DNA of 64,000 nt from the NCBI GenBank assembly GCA_910576975.1, contig CAJTJY010000021.1, positions 13,263-77,262 on the forward strand, in the 5' to 3' direction. Below the pieces are notes generated by a model. The model saw nothing but the letters and a program-made list of their open reading frames with translations, did no database searches and had not been told where the DNA came from. This document shows, piece by piece, positions 34,729 to 43,739 of this stretch. Each line of letters starts with the position of its first letter. Within the stretch, counting starts at the first letter, position 1. The position numbers were made by a program, and so were the translations under genes. The DNA is from an uncultured Lachnospiraceae bacterium (GTDB taxonomy: Bacteria; Bacillota; Clostridia; Lachnospirales; Lachnospiraceae).

Positions 34729-35187
34729 ATGTTACACAATCAAAAACTTACCAAACACAGCTTTTGGGAGATGTTGCGCTATCTGATTAATGGCGCGGCG
34801 ACCACTCTCGTGAATTATATGGCGTATCTTATGTTGCTACATTCTGACATCGATTATCTTGCTGCCAACACCTTGGCATGGATGATTGCCGTAGCCTTTG
34901 CCTATGCCACAAACCGCATCTTTGTTTTTCAATCAAGGAATCAGATTGGAAAGGAGTTGTTGTCTTTTGTCTCCCTGCGCTTTCTGACATTACTGATGGA
35001 AAACTTGCTGCTGTTTGTGTTGATTGACGGCTTGGATTTCCATGCGGGAATTTCCAAAGTCTTGGTCAGTGTTTTCACTGTCATTGGAAATTATTTGTTC
35101 TGCAAATGCAGTATCTTTCATGGCGCGCAACAATCACAAAAACTTAATCAAACAAAATTCCAGAAAGGAGAAACCATCCATGAATAA
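34729..35187 (+). CDS. GtrA/GtcA-family membrane protein
   Basis: A 152-residue protein with four predicted helices (FWEMLRYLINGAATTLVNYM, WMIAVAFAYATNRIFVF and two C-terminal ones), typical of GtrA flippase-like proteins. These move undecaprenyl-phosphate sugars across the membrane or help in that step. The stop overlaps the glycosyltransferase start by 8 bp. I chose ATG 34729 because AAGAGG (34715-34720) is 8 nt away; the ATG at 34723 is too close. It fits between YfhO and the cytoplasmic enzyme in a three-part system. Confidence 0.85.
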   Translation: MLHNQKLTKHSFWEMLRYLINGAATTLVNYMAYLMLLHSDIDYLAANTLAWMIAVAFAYATNRIFVFQSRNQIGKELLSFVSLRFLTLLMENLLLFVLIDGLDFHAGISKVLVSVFTVIGNYLFCKCSIFHGAQQSQKLNQTKFQKGETIHE

Positions 35188-36121
35188 AATCAGCATTATT
35201 GTACCTTGCTACAATGAAGAAGAATCCCTGTCTCAATTTTACCTTGAAACCAAAAAAGCAGTCGCTTCCATTTCCGAGGCCACGCATGAATTTTTGTTTA
35301 TCGATGATGGAAGCCGAGACCATACCTTGGATATTTTAAAACTGATCTGTTGCAAAGATCCTAACTGCCGCTATTTTTCCTTTTCTAGGAATTTTGGCAA
35401 AGAAGCCGCCATGTATGCGGGTCTTAAACATGCCAATGGAGATTTCTGCGTTATCATGGACGCCGATTTGCAGCATCCGCCCAAGCTTCTTGCTGACATG
35501 TACCATGCCGTCAGTAAAGAGGGTTATGACTGTTGTGCGGGAAAACGTATCGGACGGGAAGGGGATGGTGCAGTGCGCAGCTTTCTGTCCCGCAGTTTCT
35601 ACTCTGTCATACAAAAACTGACCCATATGAATATGAGCGACGGCGCCGGGGACTTCCGCATGATGAACCGCACGATGACAGACGCCATCCTGCAGATGCA
35701 GGAATATAACCGTTACACCAAAGGCATTTTTTCCTTTGTTGGTTTTGAGACAAAATGGCTGGAATTTGAAAACGTGGAACGTGCCGCTGGGAATACCAAA
35801 TGGAACTTGAAAAGTCTCTTTGCCTATGCTTTTGACGGCATCTTGTCTTTTTCCACGGCTCCTTTGAAGCTGCCTGGCATTTTAGGCGTCCTGCTGTTTT
35901 TGGTTGCTTGCTGTCTGGGGATCTCTTCGCTTGCAGGATCACTAGTTTCTCATCAGGCGGCTGACAACCTGACGTTGATACTGACTGTGGTAATCTTTTT
36001 AAGCAGTCTGCAAATGATGATGGTGTTTATTCTGGGAGAATATCTGTCCAAAGATTATCTGGAAAATAAGAAACGCCCGATCTATATTATTCGGGAATCG
36101 TATCAAGGAAAATTGCCCTGA
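35180..36121 (+). CDS. GT2 polyisoprenyl-phosphate glycosyltransferase (CsbB-like)
   Basis: A 313-residue protein. The GT-A domain begins ISIIVPCYNEEESLSQFY, with DDGSRDHT near 45-52 and the DAD metal motif in IMDADLQHPP. Two C-terminal helices (LPGILGVLLFLVACCLGISS; LTLILTVVIFLSSLQMMMVF) anchor it to the cytoplasmic face, as in CsbB/DPM1-type enzymes. It would load a sugar on undecaprenyl phosphate for the GtrA protein and YfhO. I chose ATG 35180, preceded by AAAGGAG. Confidence 0.88.
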   Translation: MNKISIIVPCYNEEESLSQFYLETKKAVASISEATHEFLFIDDGSRDHTLDILKLICCKDPNCRYFSFSRNFGKEAAMYAGLKHANGDFCVIMDADLQHPPKLLADMYHAVSKEGYDCCAGKRIGREGDGAVRSFLSRSFYSVIQKLTHMNMSDGAGDFRMMNRTMTDAILQMQEYNRYTKGIFSFVGFETKWLEFENVERAAGNTKWNLKSLFAYAFDGILSFSTAPLKLPGILGVLLFLVACCLGISSLAGSLVSHQAADNLTLILTVVIFLSSLQMMMVFILGEYLSKDYLENKKRPIYIIRESYQGKLP

Positions 36122-36186
36122 AATTTTTAAAGCCTGGTTCTTTTGAAAGCAAAGGGAATCGATTAGAGATAGAGACTATATAAATA

Positions 36187-36290
36187 AAATATGGCGCTGT
36201 CGCATTAAGAAATATAGCTACAAGACATAGCATGAATTTGGTTGACAAAATCTTGCAGCTATATCGCCTTGGTGCGACAGCGCCATATTT
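36187..36290. repeat. 104-bp palindromic repeat between convergent genes
   Basis: Perfect 18-bp arms (36187-36204, ending CGCTGTCGCA, and 36273-36290) enclose a second imperfect inverted pair (ATATAGCTACAAGA / TCTTGCAGCTATAT). The sequence is followed by TTTT on the plus strand and preceded by AAA on the other, so it may end both converging transcripts. The arm starting GGCGCTGTCGCATTAAG resembles a single stretch at 7148-7165 (GGGGCTGTCACATTAAGA). Confidence 0.65.
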
Positions 36291-36309
36291 TTCTGTAGAA
36301 CGTGAATCG

Positions 36310-38781
36310 TTATGGTATTGGCCTTGCAACCATTACCTGATTGCTTTGATAATAATAATACCGCAAAGGTTTTTCCAAGCGGTAACCGCCGCCAAAATAC
36401 ATGGAGACGTGGTTGATATTGCGGTAACGTCCATTATAGGAACCGCTGTAAAAAATCAAGTCGCCGGGTCTTAGCTTGGAGGGATTCACCCAGCCATAGG
36501 CAATCACTTTTCCGGTCTTTTCCATGTAAGAAGCCATGGAAGCAGCCGTGGGAGCCCAGGAAGGGATGCCTCCCAGGAGCCTTGTATCGCATCCATAGGA
36601 GCGAAACACCAAAGAGCTGCAGTCATAATAGCCCTGCGACATACGCAGCGCCTGGCTGTAAGTGGAACTATACATGATGCCGTAACCTGTGTTGCAGGCG
36701 TCAACGGCGCGTTTGGGGGCGACGCCCACTTGGTAGTTAAAAGTATTGCCGTCTGCAGTGACGACGATCACGGCGGTCCCATAGCCATGCGCAGTGACTA
36801 CGCCAGACTTACTTACAGTAGCCACGGAGTTTTTCTTAGACCGGTAGCTGATCCTGCTCTTGGAGGATACGCCGTTTAACTCAATTTTAACAGTCTTATT
36901 TGGCGAAAGGCTGGCATAGCTGAATTTTAAGCTCGGGTTTGTGACATGTATGGTGTGCTTGATGGTTTTTCCATCTGCCACAATGGAAACCGTAGCTTTT
37001 CCAGGAACCGATCCGGCGGTAACCGTCCCATCTTCGCTGACGGATGCAATCGAGGATTTCTTGCAACTCCATGTTACTTTGCTGTAGGGGCTTAGGCCGG
37101 TCAAAGTTATTTTTCCAGAATGCCCCAGAGATAAAACCGTATCAGAAGATTTGGCTTGCGGGTTAGAAACCCTGACATTAGTGGCATATTCTTTGGAAGT
37201 TCCATCGGAATAGCTGACGCTTGCTGTGACTTTAGCGGAACCAGTTTTTTTGCCAGTAGCAATTCCGTTTTTCTTATTGACAGAGACGACATCTGGATTC
37301 GAGGATGTCCAGACAGTCTTTGTTATTTTAACCCCGGATTTATCGACATTTTTTAAAGTCAGCTTTTGACTGGTTTTTGCAGCGATAGATGCCTGCTGCT
37401 GAATCACGCCAGAACCGATTACCTTGATGGTGCAGGAGAGCTTGCCTGTGACCCATTTGTTGTTTTGGAATACCGTGCAGTAGGCGTTTAATTTGGTTGT
37501 TCCAGCTTTGCGCCCTATGACTTTGCAGGTTTTCCCAGTATAGGAAATATTGGCAATGGAGTTGTCTTCAATTTCAAAAGAAACAGAATCGCTGGCAGAG
37601 GCATTATTGAAATAGATAGGAGCGCCGCTTCCTTTCATCACAGTCCTGGAAGTACAGCTAAGCTTAAAGTTATTTTTAAGCACGGTAATCTTGCAGGTGG
37701 CTTTTGCGCCTGGAACAGAGACGGTGATGGTCGCAGTTCCCGCCGACAGTCCATGGACGTTTCCTTCCTTATCTACAGTTGCTACTTTTTTGTCCGAGGA
37801 ATGAAAGGACAGTTTTTCAGAGGGATATGCTTTTACTGCAAGTTGACAGTTATTTTCCGCAAAAATGGTGTAATCATTTGCCTCCAATTGGACGGAAGGC
37901 TTTTTCACGGTGATTTTGCATGTTTTTTTGATTCCATAACAAGATGCGGTGATATTGACAGTGCCAGTCTTCTTAGGAGTTACTTTTCCGGCGGGGCTGA
38001 CGGAGGCAATTTTGGCATTCGACGATTTCCAGGTTACATTGCCGCTTGGCTTTACAGACGCATCCAGGGTAAATGGATTGCTTAAATATGCCGTAGCTTT
38101 GGATTTGAGCGACAACGTGGGAGCTTTGACGGTTATGGCGCAAGAAGCAGAAACACCGTTTGCCTTTGCTGTAATGGTCGCCTTTCCTGCTTTTTTGGGG
38201 ATGATCTTACCGCTTGAAGTGACCTCGGCGATTTTTGGCGCGGAAGATTCCCAGGAAGCTGGACTTTCTGGGGCAGTCTTGACTTGCAGCTGCTCTGTCT
38301 CGCAGGTGTAGAGGGTGAGCTTTTTCTTATTTAGAGAGATGGTGTTTGCCACAGTTATCGTACAAGAAGCGGAGCCAGTGCGAATGCCCGTTTCTGTCTC
38401 TAATACGGCTTTGGCGGTAACTACGGCGGTTCCGGCGTGTTGCGCACTCGCCAAGCCTTGTTCTGATATCGAGAGAACCTCTGGCTGATCACAGCTCCAG
38501 CTAATTTGCACAGGGGCTTCGGATGGGAGCGGATTGTTTTCTGCATCTAAGACAGTGGCGGTAAGCTGAAATTGTTCTAGGGCGTTCATGTGGTATGTAC
38601 TGAAATTAAGAGTAACATTTAGATCTTCCAGGAAATCTTCTTCTAGAGAATCTTCTTCCTGGGATGACGACTCCTGGGAAAAATTGGGAGCAGACGAAAA
38701 GCTGGCTGCCTGGGATGTCAATGGAGTTTCCAAAAGCATCAGGCAGCTCAGCAGCAAGGGGATCAGTTTTTTGCACTTCAT
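36310..38781 (-). CDS. Secreted multi-Ig-like (BIG2) protein with NlpC/P60 hydrolase domain
   Basis: An 823-residue protein. It has a signal peptide (KKLIPLLLSCLMLL ... TSQAA), an acidic Ser-rich spacer and about eight bacterial Ig-like domains (WKSSNAKIASVSPAGKVTPK; GTATITVSV patterns). The C-terminal NlpC/P60 domain has catalytic Cys in GYYDCSSLVF (about residue 718) and His in NINHVSMYFGGG (about 790). It probably cleaves peptidoglycan peptides outside the cell, with the Ig domains as stalk or wall anchor. I chose the ATG at 38781, after an AGGAGG. Confidence 0.88.
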   Translation of the reverse strand: MKCKKLIPLLLSCLMLLETPLTSQAASFSSAPNFSQESSSQEEDSLEEDFLEDLNVTLNFSTYHMNALEQFQLTATVLDAENNPLPSEAPVQISWSCDQPEVLSISEQGLASAQHAGTAVVTAKAVLETETGIRTGSASCTITVANTISLNKKKLTLYTCETEQLQVKTAPESPASWESSAPKIAEVTSSGKIIPKKAGKATITAKANGVSASCAITVKAPTLSLKSKATAYLSNPFTLDASVKPSGNVTWKSSNAKIASVSPAGKVTPKKTGTVNITASCYGIKKTCKITVKKPSVQLEANDYTIFAENNCQLAVKAYPSEKLSFHSSDKKVATVDKEGNVHGLSAGTATITVSVPGAKATCKITVLKNNFKLSCTSRTVMKGSGAPIYFNNASASDSVSFEIEDNSIANISYTGKTCKVIGRKAGTTKLNAYCTVFQNNKWVTGKLSCTIKVIGSGVIQQQASIAAKTSQKLTLKNVDKSGVKITKTVWTSSNPDVVSVNKKNGIATGKKTGSAKVTASVSYSDGTSKEYATNVRVSNPQAKSSDTVLSLGHSGKITLTGLSPYSKVTWSCKKSSIASVSEDGTVTAGSVPGKATVSIVADGKTIKHTIHVTNPSLKFSYASLSPNKTVKIELNGVSSKSRISYRSKKNSVATVSKSGVVTAHGYGTAVIVVTADGNTFNYQVGVAPKRAVDACNTGYGIMYSSTYSQALRMSQGYYDCSSLVFRSYGCDTRLLGGIPSWAPTAASMASYMEKTGKVIAYGWVNPSKLRPGDLIFYSGSYNGRYRNINHVSMYFGGGYRLEKPLRYYYYQSNQVMVARPIP

Positions 38782-38895
38782 TTGTATATGCCTCCTGTGT
38801 AAAATAAAAATATGAGATATTTCTATCATAATCCCTTTTTTTCAGAGATGCAAGAATTATATCTGGCTATCCGACAGAAAATAAAATTTTTCATC

Positions 38896-38924
38896 TTGCA
38901 TTTTGTGAGAGATAATAATATAAT
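38896..38924 (+). promoter_or_regulatory. Promoter of nrdDG
   Basis: TTGCAT (38896-38901) and TATAAT (38919-38924) are spaced by 17 bp. The expected start near 38931 falls inside the first NrdR-like box. Confidence 0.65.
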
Positions 38925-38927
38925 AGA

Positions 38928-38974
38928 CAAGCATATATAGTGCCGGGGGGATAAATATACACTATATTTAGTTA
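38928..38974 (+). promoter_or_regulatory. Tandem NrdR-like boxes
   Basis: Box 1 is CAAGCATATATAGTGC (38928-38943; about 11 of 16 matches to the ACACWATATATWGTGT consensus). Box 2 is ACACTATATTTAGTTA (38959-38974; about 13 of 16). Their starts are 31 bp apart, three helical turns, the usual NrdR spacing. They lie just downstream of the -10 element, suited to repression of nrdDG when dATP is high. The boxes were matched by eye. Confidence 0.6.
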
Positions 38975-38990
38975 CTTTGGAGGATATGGT

Positions 38991-41153
38991 ATGAAAATTA
39001 TCAAGAGAAGCGGCAAAGAAACAGGGTTTGATAGCAGTAAAATCGTGGATGCTGTTGCAAAGGCCAATCAGGAGGCGGCTGAGAGCGACAGACTGTCAAA
39101 TGAGCAGATTGAGGCGATTGCGCAAAGAATTTCCAATATTTGCGCTTCCATGGACAGGACCTATAATGTCGAAGAGATTCAGGACCTTGTGGAAAATGAG
39201 ATTATGGCTTACAGAGCGTTCGAAGTAGCAAGAAAATATATTACTTATCGATATAAACGTGCGCTGGTCCGCAAATCGAATTCCACGGATCAGCAGATCT
39301 TAAGTTTGATTGAATGCAGCAATGAAGAGATCAAACAGGAAAATTCTAATAAAAATCCCATTGTGAACAGCGTGCAGAGGGATTACATGGCAGGCGAGGT
39401 CAGCAAGGACATTACCAAGAGGTTTTTACTTCCAGAGAAAATTGTCCGTGCTCATGAGGAGGGGCTCCTTCATTTTCATGACACTGATTATTTTGCACAA
39501 CATATGCATAATTGCTGCCTGGTCAATCTGGAGGACATGCTTCAGAATGGAACGGTGATCAGCGAGACGATGATTGAGCGTCCAAAGAGCTTTTCCACGG
39601 CCTGCAATGTGGCTACTCAGGCGATTGCTCAGATTGCAAGTTCACAATATGGAGGGCAAAGCATTACCCTGTCGCATCTTGCGCCTTTTGTGGAGGTGAG
39701 CAGGCAGAAGCTGCGTAAAATGGTGCGCCGGGAATATGCGGCTGCAGGCCTGCCCTTGGAAGAAGATAAGATTAATGATGTGGCGGAACTGCGGGTCAAA
39801 GAGGAAATCCGGCGCGGCGTCCAGATGATCCAATACCAGGTGATAACATTGATGACTACCAACGGCCAGGCTCCTTTTGTGACGGTGTTCATGTACTTGA
39901 ACGAGGTAGAGGAGGGGCGGCTCAGGGATGATCTTGCCCTAGTGATCAAGGAGATGCTGCTTCAGCGGATGCAGGGGGTCAAGAATGAGAAAGGCGTCTA
40001 TATCACGCCGGCATTTCCTAAGCTTATCTATGTCCTGGAGGAGAACAATGTCAGAGAGGGCAGTCGTTACTGGGAGCTCACCAAGCTGGCGGCACGCTGC
40101 ACCGCAAAGCGCATGGTGCCAGATTATATTTCTGAAAAGATTATGAAAGAAAATAAAGAAGGAAATTGCTATCCTTGCATGGGATGCAGATCGTTTTTGA
40201 CCGTATATCGGGATCCTGCAGGAAAGCCTAAATTTTACGGCAGGTTTAATCAGGGAGTGGTGACATTAAACCTGGTGGATATTGCCTGTTCCTCAAATCG
40301 CAATATGGATGCGTTCTGGCAAATCTTTCAGGAGCGTCTTGATTTGTGCCGGGAGGCGTTGATGCTCCGCCACCAGCGGCTCAAAGGGACGCCCTCAGAT
40401 GTGGCGCCCATCTTATGGCAGTACGGCGCCTTAGCGAGACTGAAAAAGGGAGAGCCGATTGACGAGCTTTTGTACCATGGTTACTCTACCATTTCCCTAG
40501 GCTATGCAGGCCTATGCGAATGTACCAGGTATATGACCGGAAAATCTCATACGGATCCGCAGGCTGCGCCCTTTGCCTTGAAAGTTATGGAATATATGAA
40601 CCAGGCATGTCAGAAGTGGGCGGCTGAGACGGATATTGCCTTTAGCCTCTATGGAACGCCTTTAGAGTCTACAACATATAAGTTTGCAAAATGCCTGCAG
40701 CGGCGTTTTGGGATTATTGAGGGCGTGACCGACAGAAACTATATTACCAATAGCTATCATGTTCATGTCACGGAAGAGATTGATGCATTCCGCAAGCTTG
40801 CTTTTGAGGCGCAGTTTCAGAAATTGTCGCCAGGAGGGGCTGTCAGTTATGTGGAAGTACCCAACATGCAGGGCAATATTGAAGCAGTGCTGACGGTGAT
40901 GCAGCATATTTATGAGAACATCATGTACGGGGAACTGAATACCAAGAGCGACTACTGCCAGGTGTGCGGGTATGAAGGCGAGATTAAAATCGTGTCGGAT
41001 GACCATGGAAAGCTGGTGTGGGAATGCCCGAATTGCCAGAACCGGGATGAAAGCAAGATGAATGTGGCGAGAAGGACTTGCGGTTATATTGGAACGCAGT
41101 TTTGGAATCAGGGGAGGACCCAGGAGATTCAAGAAAGGGTGCTTCACTTGTAA
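38991..41153 (+). CDS. nrdD: Anaerobic ribonucleoside-triphosphate reductase, large subunit
   Basis: A 720-residue glycyl radical enzyme making dNTPs from NTPs without oxygen. The ATP-cone occupies residues 1-95 (IKRSGKETGFDSSKIVDAV). CNVATQAIAQIASSQYGGQ and TNGQAPFVTVF mark the barrel. A zinc site is formed by CQVCGYEG and CPNCQ, and the radical Gly lies in RTCGYIGTQFW near residue 698. The stop shares one base with the nrdG start. GGAGG (38980-38984) precedes the ATG. NrdR-like boxes lie upstream. Confidence 0.95.
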   Translation: MKIIKRSGKETGFDSSKIVDAVAKANQEAAESDRLSNEQIEAIAQRISNICASMDRTYNVEEIQDLVENEIMAYRAFEVARKYITYRYKRALVRKSNSTDQQILSLIECSNEEIKQENSNKNPIVNSVQRDYMAGEVSKDITKRFLLPEKIVRAHEEGLLHFHDTDYFAQHMHNCCLVNLEDMLQNGTVISETMIERPKSFSTACNVATQAIAQIASSQYGGQSITLSHLAPFVEVSRQKLRKMVRREYAAAGLPLEEDKINDVAELRVKEEIRRGVQMIQYQVITLMTTNGQAPFVTVFMYLNEVEEGRLRDDLALVIKEMLLQRMQGVKNEKGVYITPAFPKLIYVLEENNVREGSRYWELTKLAARCTAKRMVPDYISEKIMKENKEGNCYPCMGCRSFLTVYRDPAGKPKFYGRFNQGVVTLNLVDIACSSNRNMDAFWQIFQERLDLCREALMLRHQRLKGTPSDVAPILWQYGALARLKKGEPIDELLYHGYSTISLGYAGLCECTRYMTGKSHTDPQAAPFALKVMEYMNQACQKWAAETDIAFSLYGTPLESTTYKFAKCLQRRFGIIEGVTDRNYITNSYHVHVTEEIDAFRKLAFEAQFQKLSPGGAVSYVEVPNMQGNIEAVLTVMQHIYENIMYGELNTKSDYCQVCGYEGEIKIVSDDHGKLVWECPNCQNRDESKMNVARRTCGYIGTQFWNQGRTQEIQERVLHL

Positions 41154-41680
41154 TGAATTATGCAGAAATAAAAAAGACGGATGTCGCCAATGGGCAGGGG
41201 GTAAGGGTTTCTCTGTTTGTATCGGGATGTACCCACCACTGCAGAGGGTGCTTTAATTCAGAAACCTGGGACTTTGCTTATGGAACAGAATTTACCAAAG
41301 AAACCTGTCAGGAGCTGCTGGGATTTTTGGAGCCGGAATATATTGCCGGATTGACGCTGCTTGGAGGAGAGCCGTTTGAACCCTCCAATCAGCGGGCGTT
41401 AATCTCATTTCTTAAGAACGTAAAGGAGACATATCCCTGTAAAACCATTTGGTGTTATACTGGTTATCTGCTGGATCGGGATTTATGGAGAGAAAGCCGT
41501 GCCAGATGCGAGGTTACGGATGAAATGCTTTCAATGATCGACGTGCTGGTGGATGGAGAGTTTATTAAGGAGCAGAGAAATATTTCCCTGAGGTTTCGTG
41601 GCTCCCAGAACCAGCGGATCATTGACGTGCCAGAAAGCATAAGGCAAGGCAGCGTATGTCTGCTTAAGGGACAGAATTAA
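41153..41680 (+). CDS. nrdG: Anaerobic ribonucleotide reductase-activating protein
   Basis: A 175-residue radical SAM enzyme. CTHHCRGC near residue 28 holds the CxxxCxxC iron-sulfur ligands, followed by LTLLGGEPFEP for S-adenosylmethionine and IWCYTGYL. It generates the glycyl radical on NrdD. I chose ATG 41153, overlapping the nrdD stop by one base, since the family N-terminus (MNYAEIKKTDVANGQGVRVS) starts there. A TTGCAAGA/TCTTGCAA inverted repeat (41700-41731) follows the gene. Confidence 0.93.
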   Translation: MNYAEIKKTDVANGQGVRVSLFVSGCTHHCRGCFNSETWDFAYGTEFTKETCQELLGFLEPEYIAGLTLLGGEPFEPSNQRALISFLKNVKETYPCKTIWCYTGYLLDRDLWRESRARCEVTDEMLSMIDVLVDGEFIKEQRNISLRFRGSQNQRIIDVPESIRQGSVCLLKGQN

Positions 41681-41763
41681 GAAAAGAATAAGAAAATATT
41701 TGCAAGATATCACATACTTTGCGTCTTGCAACGGTTAAAATATAGAAGAGGATTATAGAAAGT

Positions 41764-42165
41764 ATGAAAACAGAGGATAACTTTTGTGGAAAAGAGTATT
41801 ATAAAATCACTTTAGTTGGATTGAATCCAGACCGATGCGTGATTCTAAAAGGTCCAAAGGAAGAGAAGATGCTGGTAGAAGTGCTCAGGGATGATTATCA
41901 AATCAGCAGATATGAGAAGATGCTTCAACTTGTGATCAAGGAGAAAGTGGAGCAAAGCTGCCAGGAGGCTTGTTTTCAGGCGCTTTCACTTGGGAATTTG
42001 AAAGAGGCGGTTCGCAAGGGAGAGGACAGGGTGGTTTGCTCTTATTTGCGGGACGTGCAAGGCAAGATACAGAGAGTGTCAGCGACCGTATATCCACGAA
42101 AGACAGGCAAACAGCGAGAACTAGAGGAATTTATAATCTATGTGACCGCAGACAATAAGACGTGA
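41764..42165 (+). CDS. Unknown 133-residue cytoplasmic protein
   Basis: Starts MKTEDNFCGKEYYKITLVGL and is rich in charged residues, with an alpha/beta pattern resembling small signalling or PAS-like folds. There are no catalytic motifs that I can identify. A TAAAATATAG promoter-like tract and AGAGGA ribosome site precede the ATG. Downstream is the L,D-transpeptidase gene, 37 bp away, with which it may be co-transcribed. Real coding is supported by the intact frame and site, not by family recognition. Confidence 0.55.
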   Translation: MKTEDNFCGKEYYKITLVGLNPDRCVILKGPKEEKMLVEVLRDDYQISRYEKMLQLVIKEKVEQSCQEACFQALSLGNLKEAVRKGEDRVVCSYLRDVQGKIQRVSATVYPRKTGKQRELEEFIIYVTADNKT

Positions 42166-42202
42166 AGTTGGTTTGGGTGAACAAAGAAGTTGAGGGATGA
42201 AT

Positions 42203-43714
42203 ATGCAGCGCAGAAATCGGAGAAGAAACCGGAAAATAATTGTAGCAATTGCAAGCATCTGCGGAGTGGCGACTCTGTTGATCGCAGTCTATCTGGGAAT
42301 GGCTTTTTACTTTGACAGTCATTTTTTCTTTCGCACGAAAATTAACGGCTGGAAAGTCGGTGGCAAGGATTTGCAGCAGGCGGAGGAGAAAGTGGGAGAC
42401 GGCGTGGAAGGCTATCTTCTCACGGTGTATGACAGGGATGGCGAGAAGTATCATGTTTATGGAGAAGATATCAAGTGCAGTTACGTGCCAGATGGCTCTG
42501 TAGAGAAATTGCTCAAAAGCCAGAATAAATTTCAGTGGTTCAAGATGTTGCTGCATCCCAAAGAATATGAAGTTCCCATTACCATGGAATACCATCAAAA
42601 GTCGATTGCAAAAGTAGTATCTAAGTTGGATTGCTTTCAGAAAGAGAATGTCAAAGAGCCAGAGAGCGCCCGTATTGCGCAGGGGGAAGATGGCTATTAC
42701 ATAGAGCCGGAAATACCGGGAAACCATATGATTTATGAAAATGTCCTTGCCAAAGTGCAACAGGCGGTATCTGCCGGCGATGTTTCCGTGGAGCTCACAG
42801 ATGAAGATTATGTAAAGCCGGAGTACACCAGCGAAAGCAAGGAGATCACTGAGGTGATGGATCGCATTAATAGCTATGAAAATGCAACCATTGATTATCA
42901 GATCAAAGACTATGAAGAAAAACTGAGCCGCAAGCAGATTCGGGAATTTCTTCAGGTAGAGGGCTTTTCCGTTTCCTTAGATGAGGTGAAGATTGAGGCA
43001 TATGTCCAGTCCCTTGCCAGCAAATATAATACTTATGCGGATCTGCGTTCTTTCCGGACGTCTTCAGGAGATACAGTGGAGATCGGCGGCGGCGATTATG
43101 GATGGATTGTTGATAAACCCAAAGAGGCAGAGCAGCTAAAGGCGGATTTGGAGGCTGGAAAGCCAGTGACTCGTGAGTTAGTATATGCTCAAAGGCCCTT
43201 TGTGGAGGGCAAGGATGATATCGGGAACACTTATGTAGAGATTGACTATACCAAACAGCATCTTTGGTATTATGAAAATGGAGAACTTGTGGTGGAGAGC
43301 GATGTCGTGACTGGAAATATCAACAGAGACAATGGATCTCCAGACGGGGTGTTTAAGATCGTATATAAGGACAGCCCGGCAGTGCTAAAAGGTGAGGATT
43401 ATGAGTCCGACGTTACTTATTTTATGCCGTTTGCTTATAATGTCGGAATTCATGATGCAGACTGGAGGCACGGTCAGTTTGGCGGTGAGATTTACAAGAG
43501 CAATGGTTCTCATGGATGCATCAATGCGCCCTTTGAAGTGGCGCAGAAGATATATGAACGTATAAAAGTCGGCACTCCAGTGATCGCTTTTTATAGAGAG
43601 CCAGTAGAGTTGACTGCAGAAAACGCCAAGATTTCCAATGCATATTCTTATGTAGATCCAGAGAAAAAGAAAGCTCAGGAGGCAGAAGGCCAGTCGGGTG
43701 AAGTCGCGGAGTGA
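42203..43714 (+). CDS. L,D-transpeptidase (YkuD) with peptidoglycan-binding domains
   Basis: A 503-residue type II membrane protein: a basic cytosolic tail, one membrane helix (IIVAIASICGVATLLIAVYL), two copies of a PGBD-4-like helical domain, then YkuD (about residues 345-480: YVEIDYTKQHLWYYENGELV, GIHDADW, SHGCINAP). Catalytic Cys is in HGCIN near residue 440. It would form 3-3 cross-links in peptidoglycan outside the cell. I chose ATG 42203, 7 nt after GAGG; the ATG at 42197 abuts that site. Confidence 0.88.
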   Translation: MQRRNRRRNRKIIVAIASICGVATLLIAVYLGMAFYFDSHFFFRTKINGWKVGGKDLQQAEEKVGDGVEGYLLTVYDRDGEKYHVYGEDIKCSYVPDGSVEKLLKSQNKFQWFKMLLHPKEYEVPITMEYHQKSIAKVVSKLDCFQKENVKEPESARIAQGEDGYYIEPEIPGNHMIYENVLAKVQQAVSAGDVSVELTDEDYVKPEYTSESKEITEVMDRINSYENATIDYQIKDYEEKLSRKQIREFLQVEGFSVSLDEVKIEAYVQSLASKYNTYADLRSFRTSSGDTVEIGGGDYGWIVDKPKEAEQLKADLEAGKPVTRELVYAQRPFVEGKDDIGNTYVEIDYTKQHLWYYENGELVVESDVVTGNINRDNGSPDGVFKIVYKDSPAVLKGEDYESDVTYFMPFAYNVGIHDADWRHGQFGGEIYKSNGSHGCINAPFEVAQKIYERIKVGTPVIAFYREPVELTAENAKISNAYSYVDPEKKKAQEAEGQSGEVAE

Positions 43715-43739
43715 TGAGGCAGAAGATGGGAGTTAGAAA

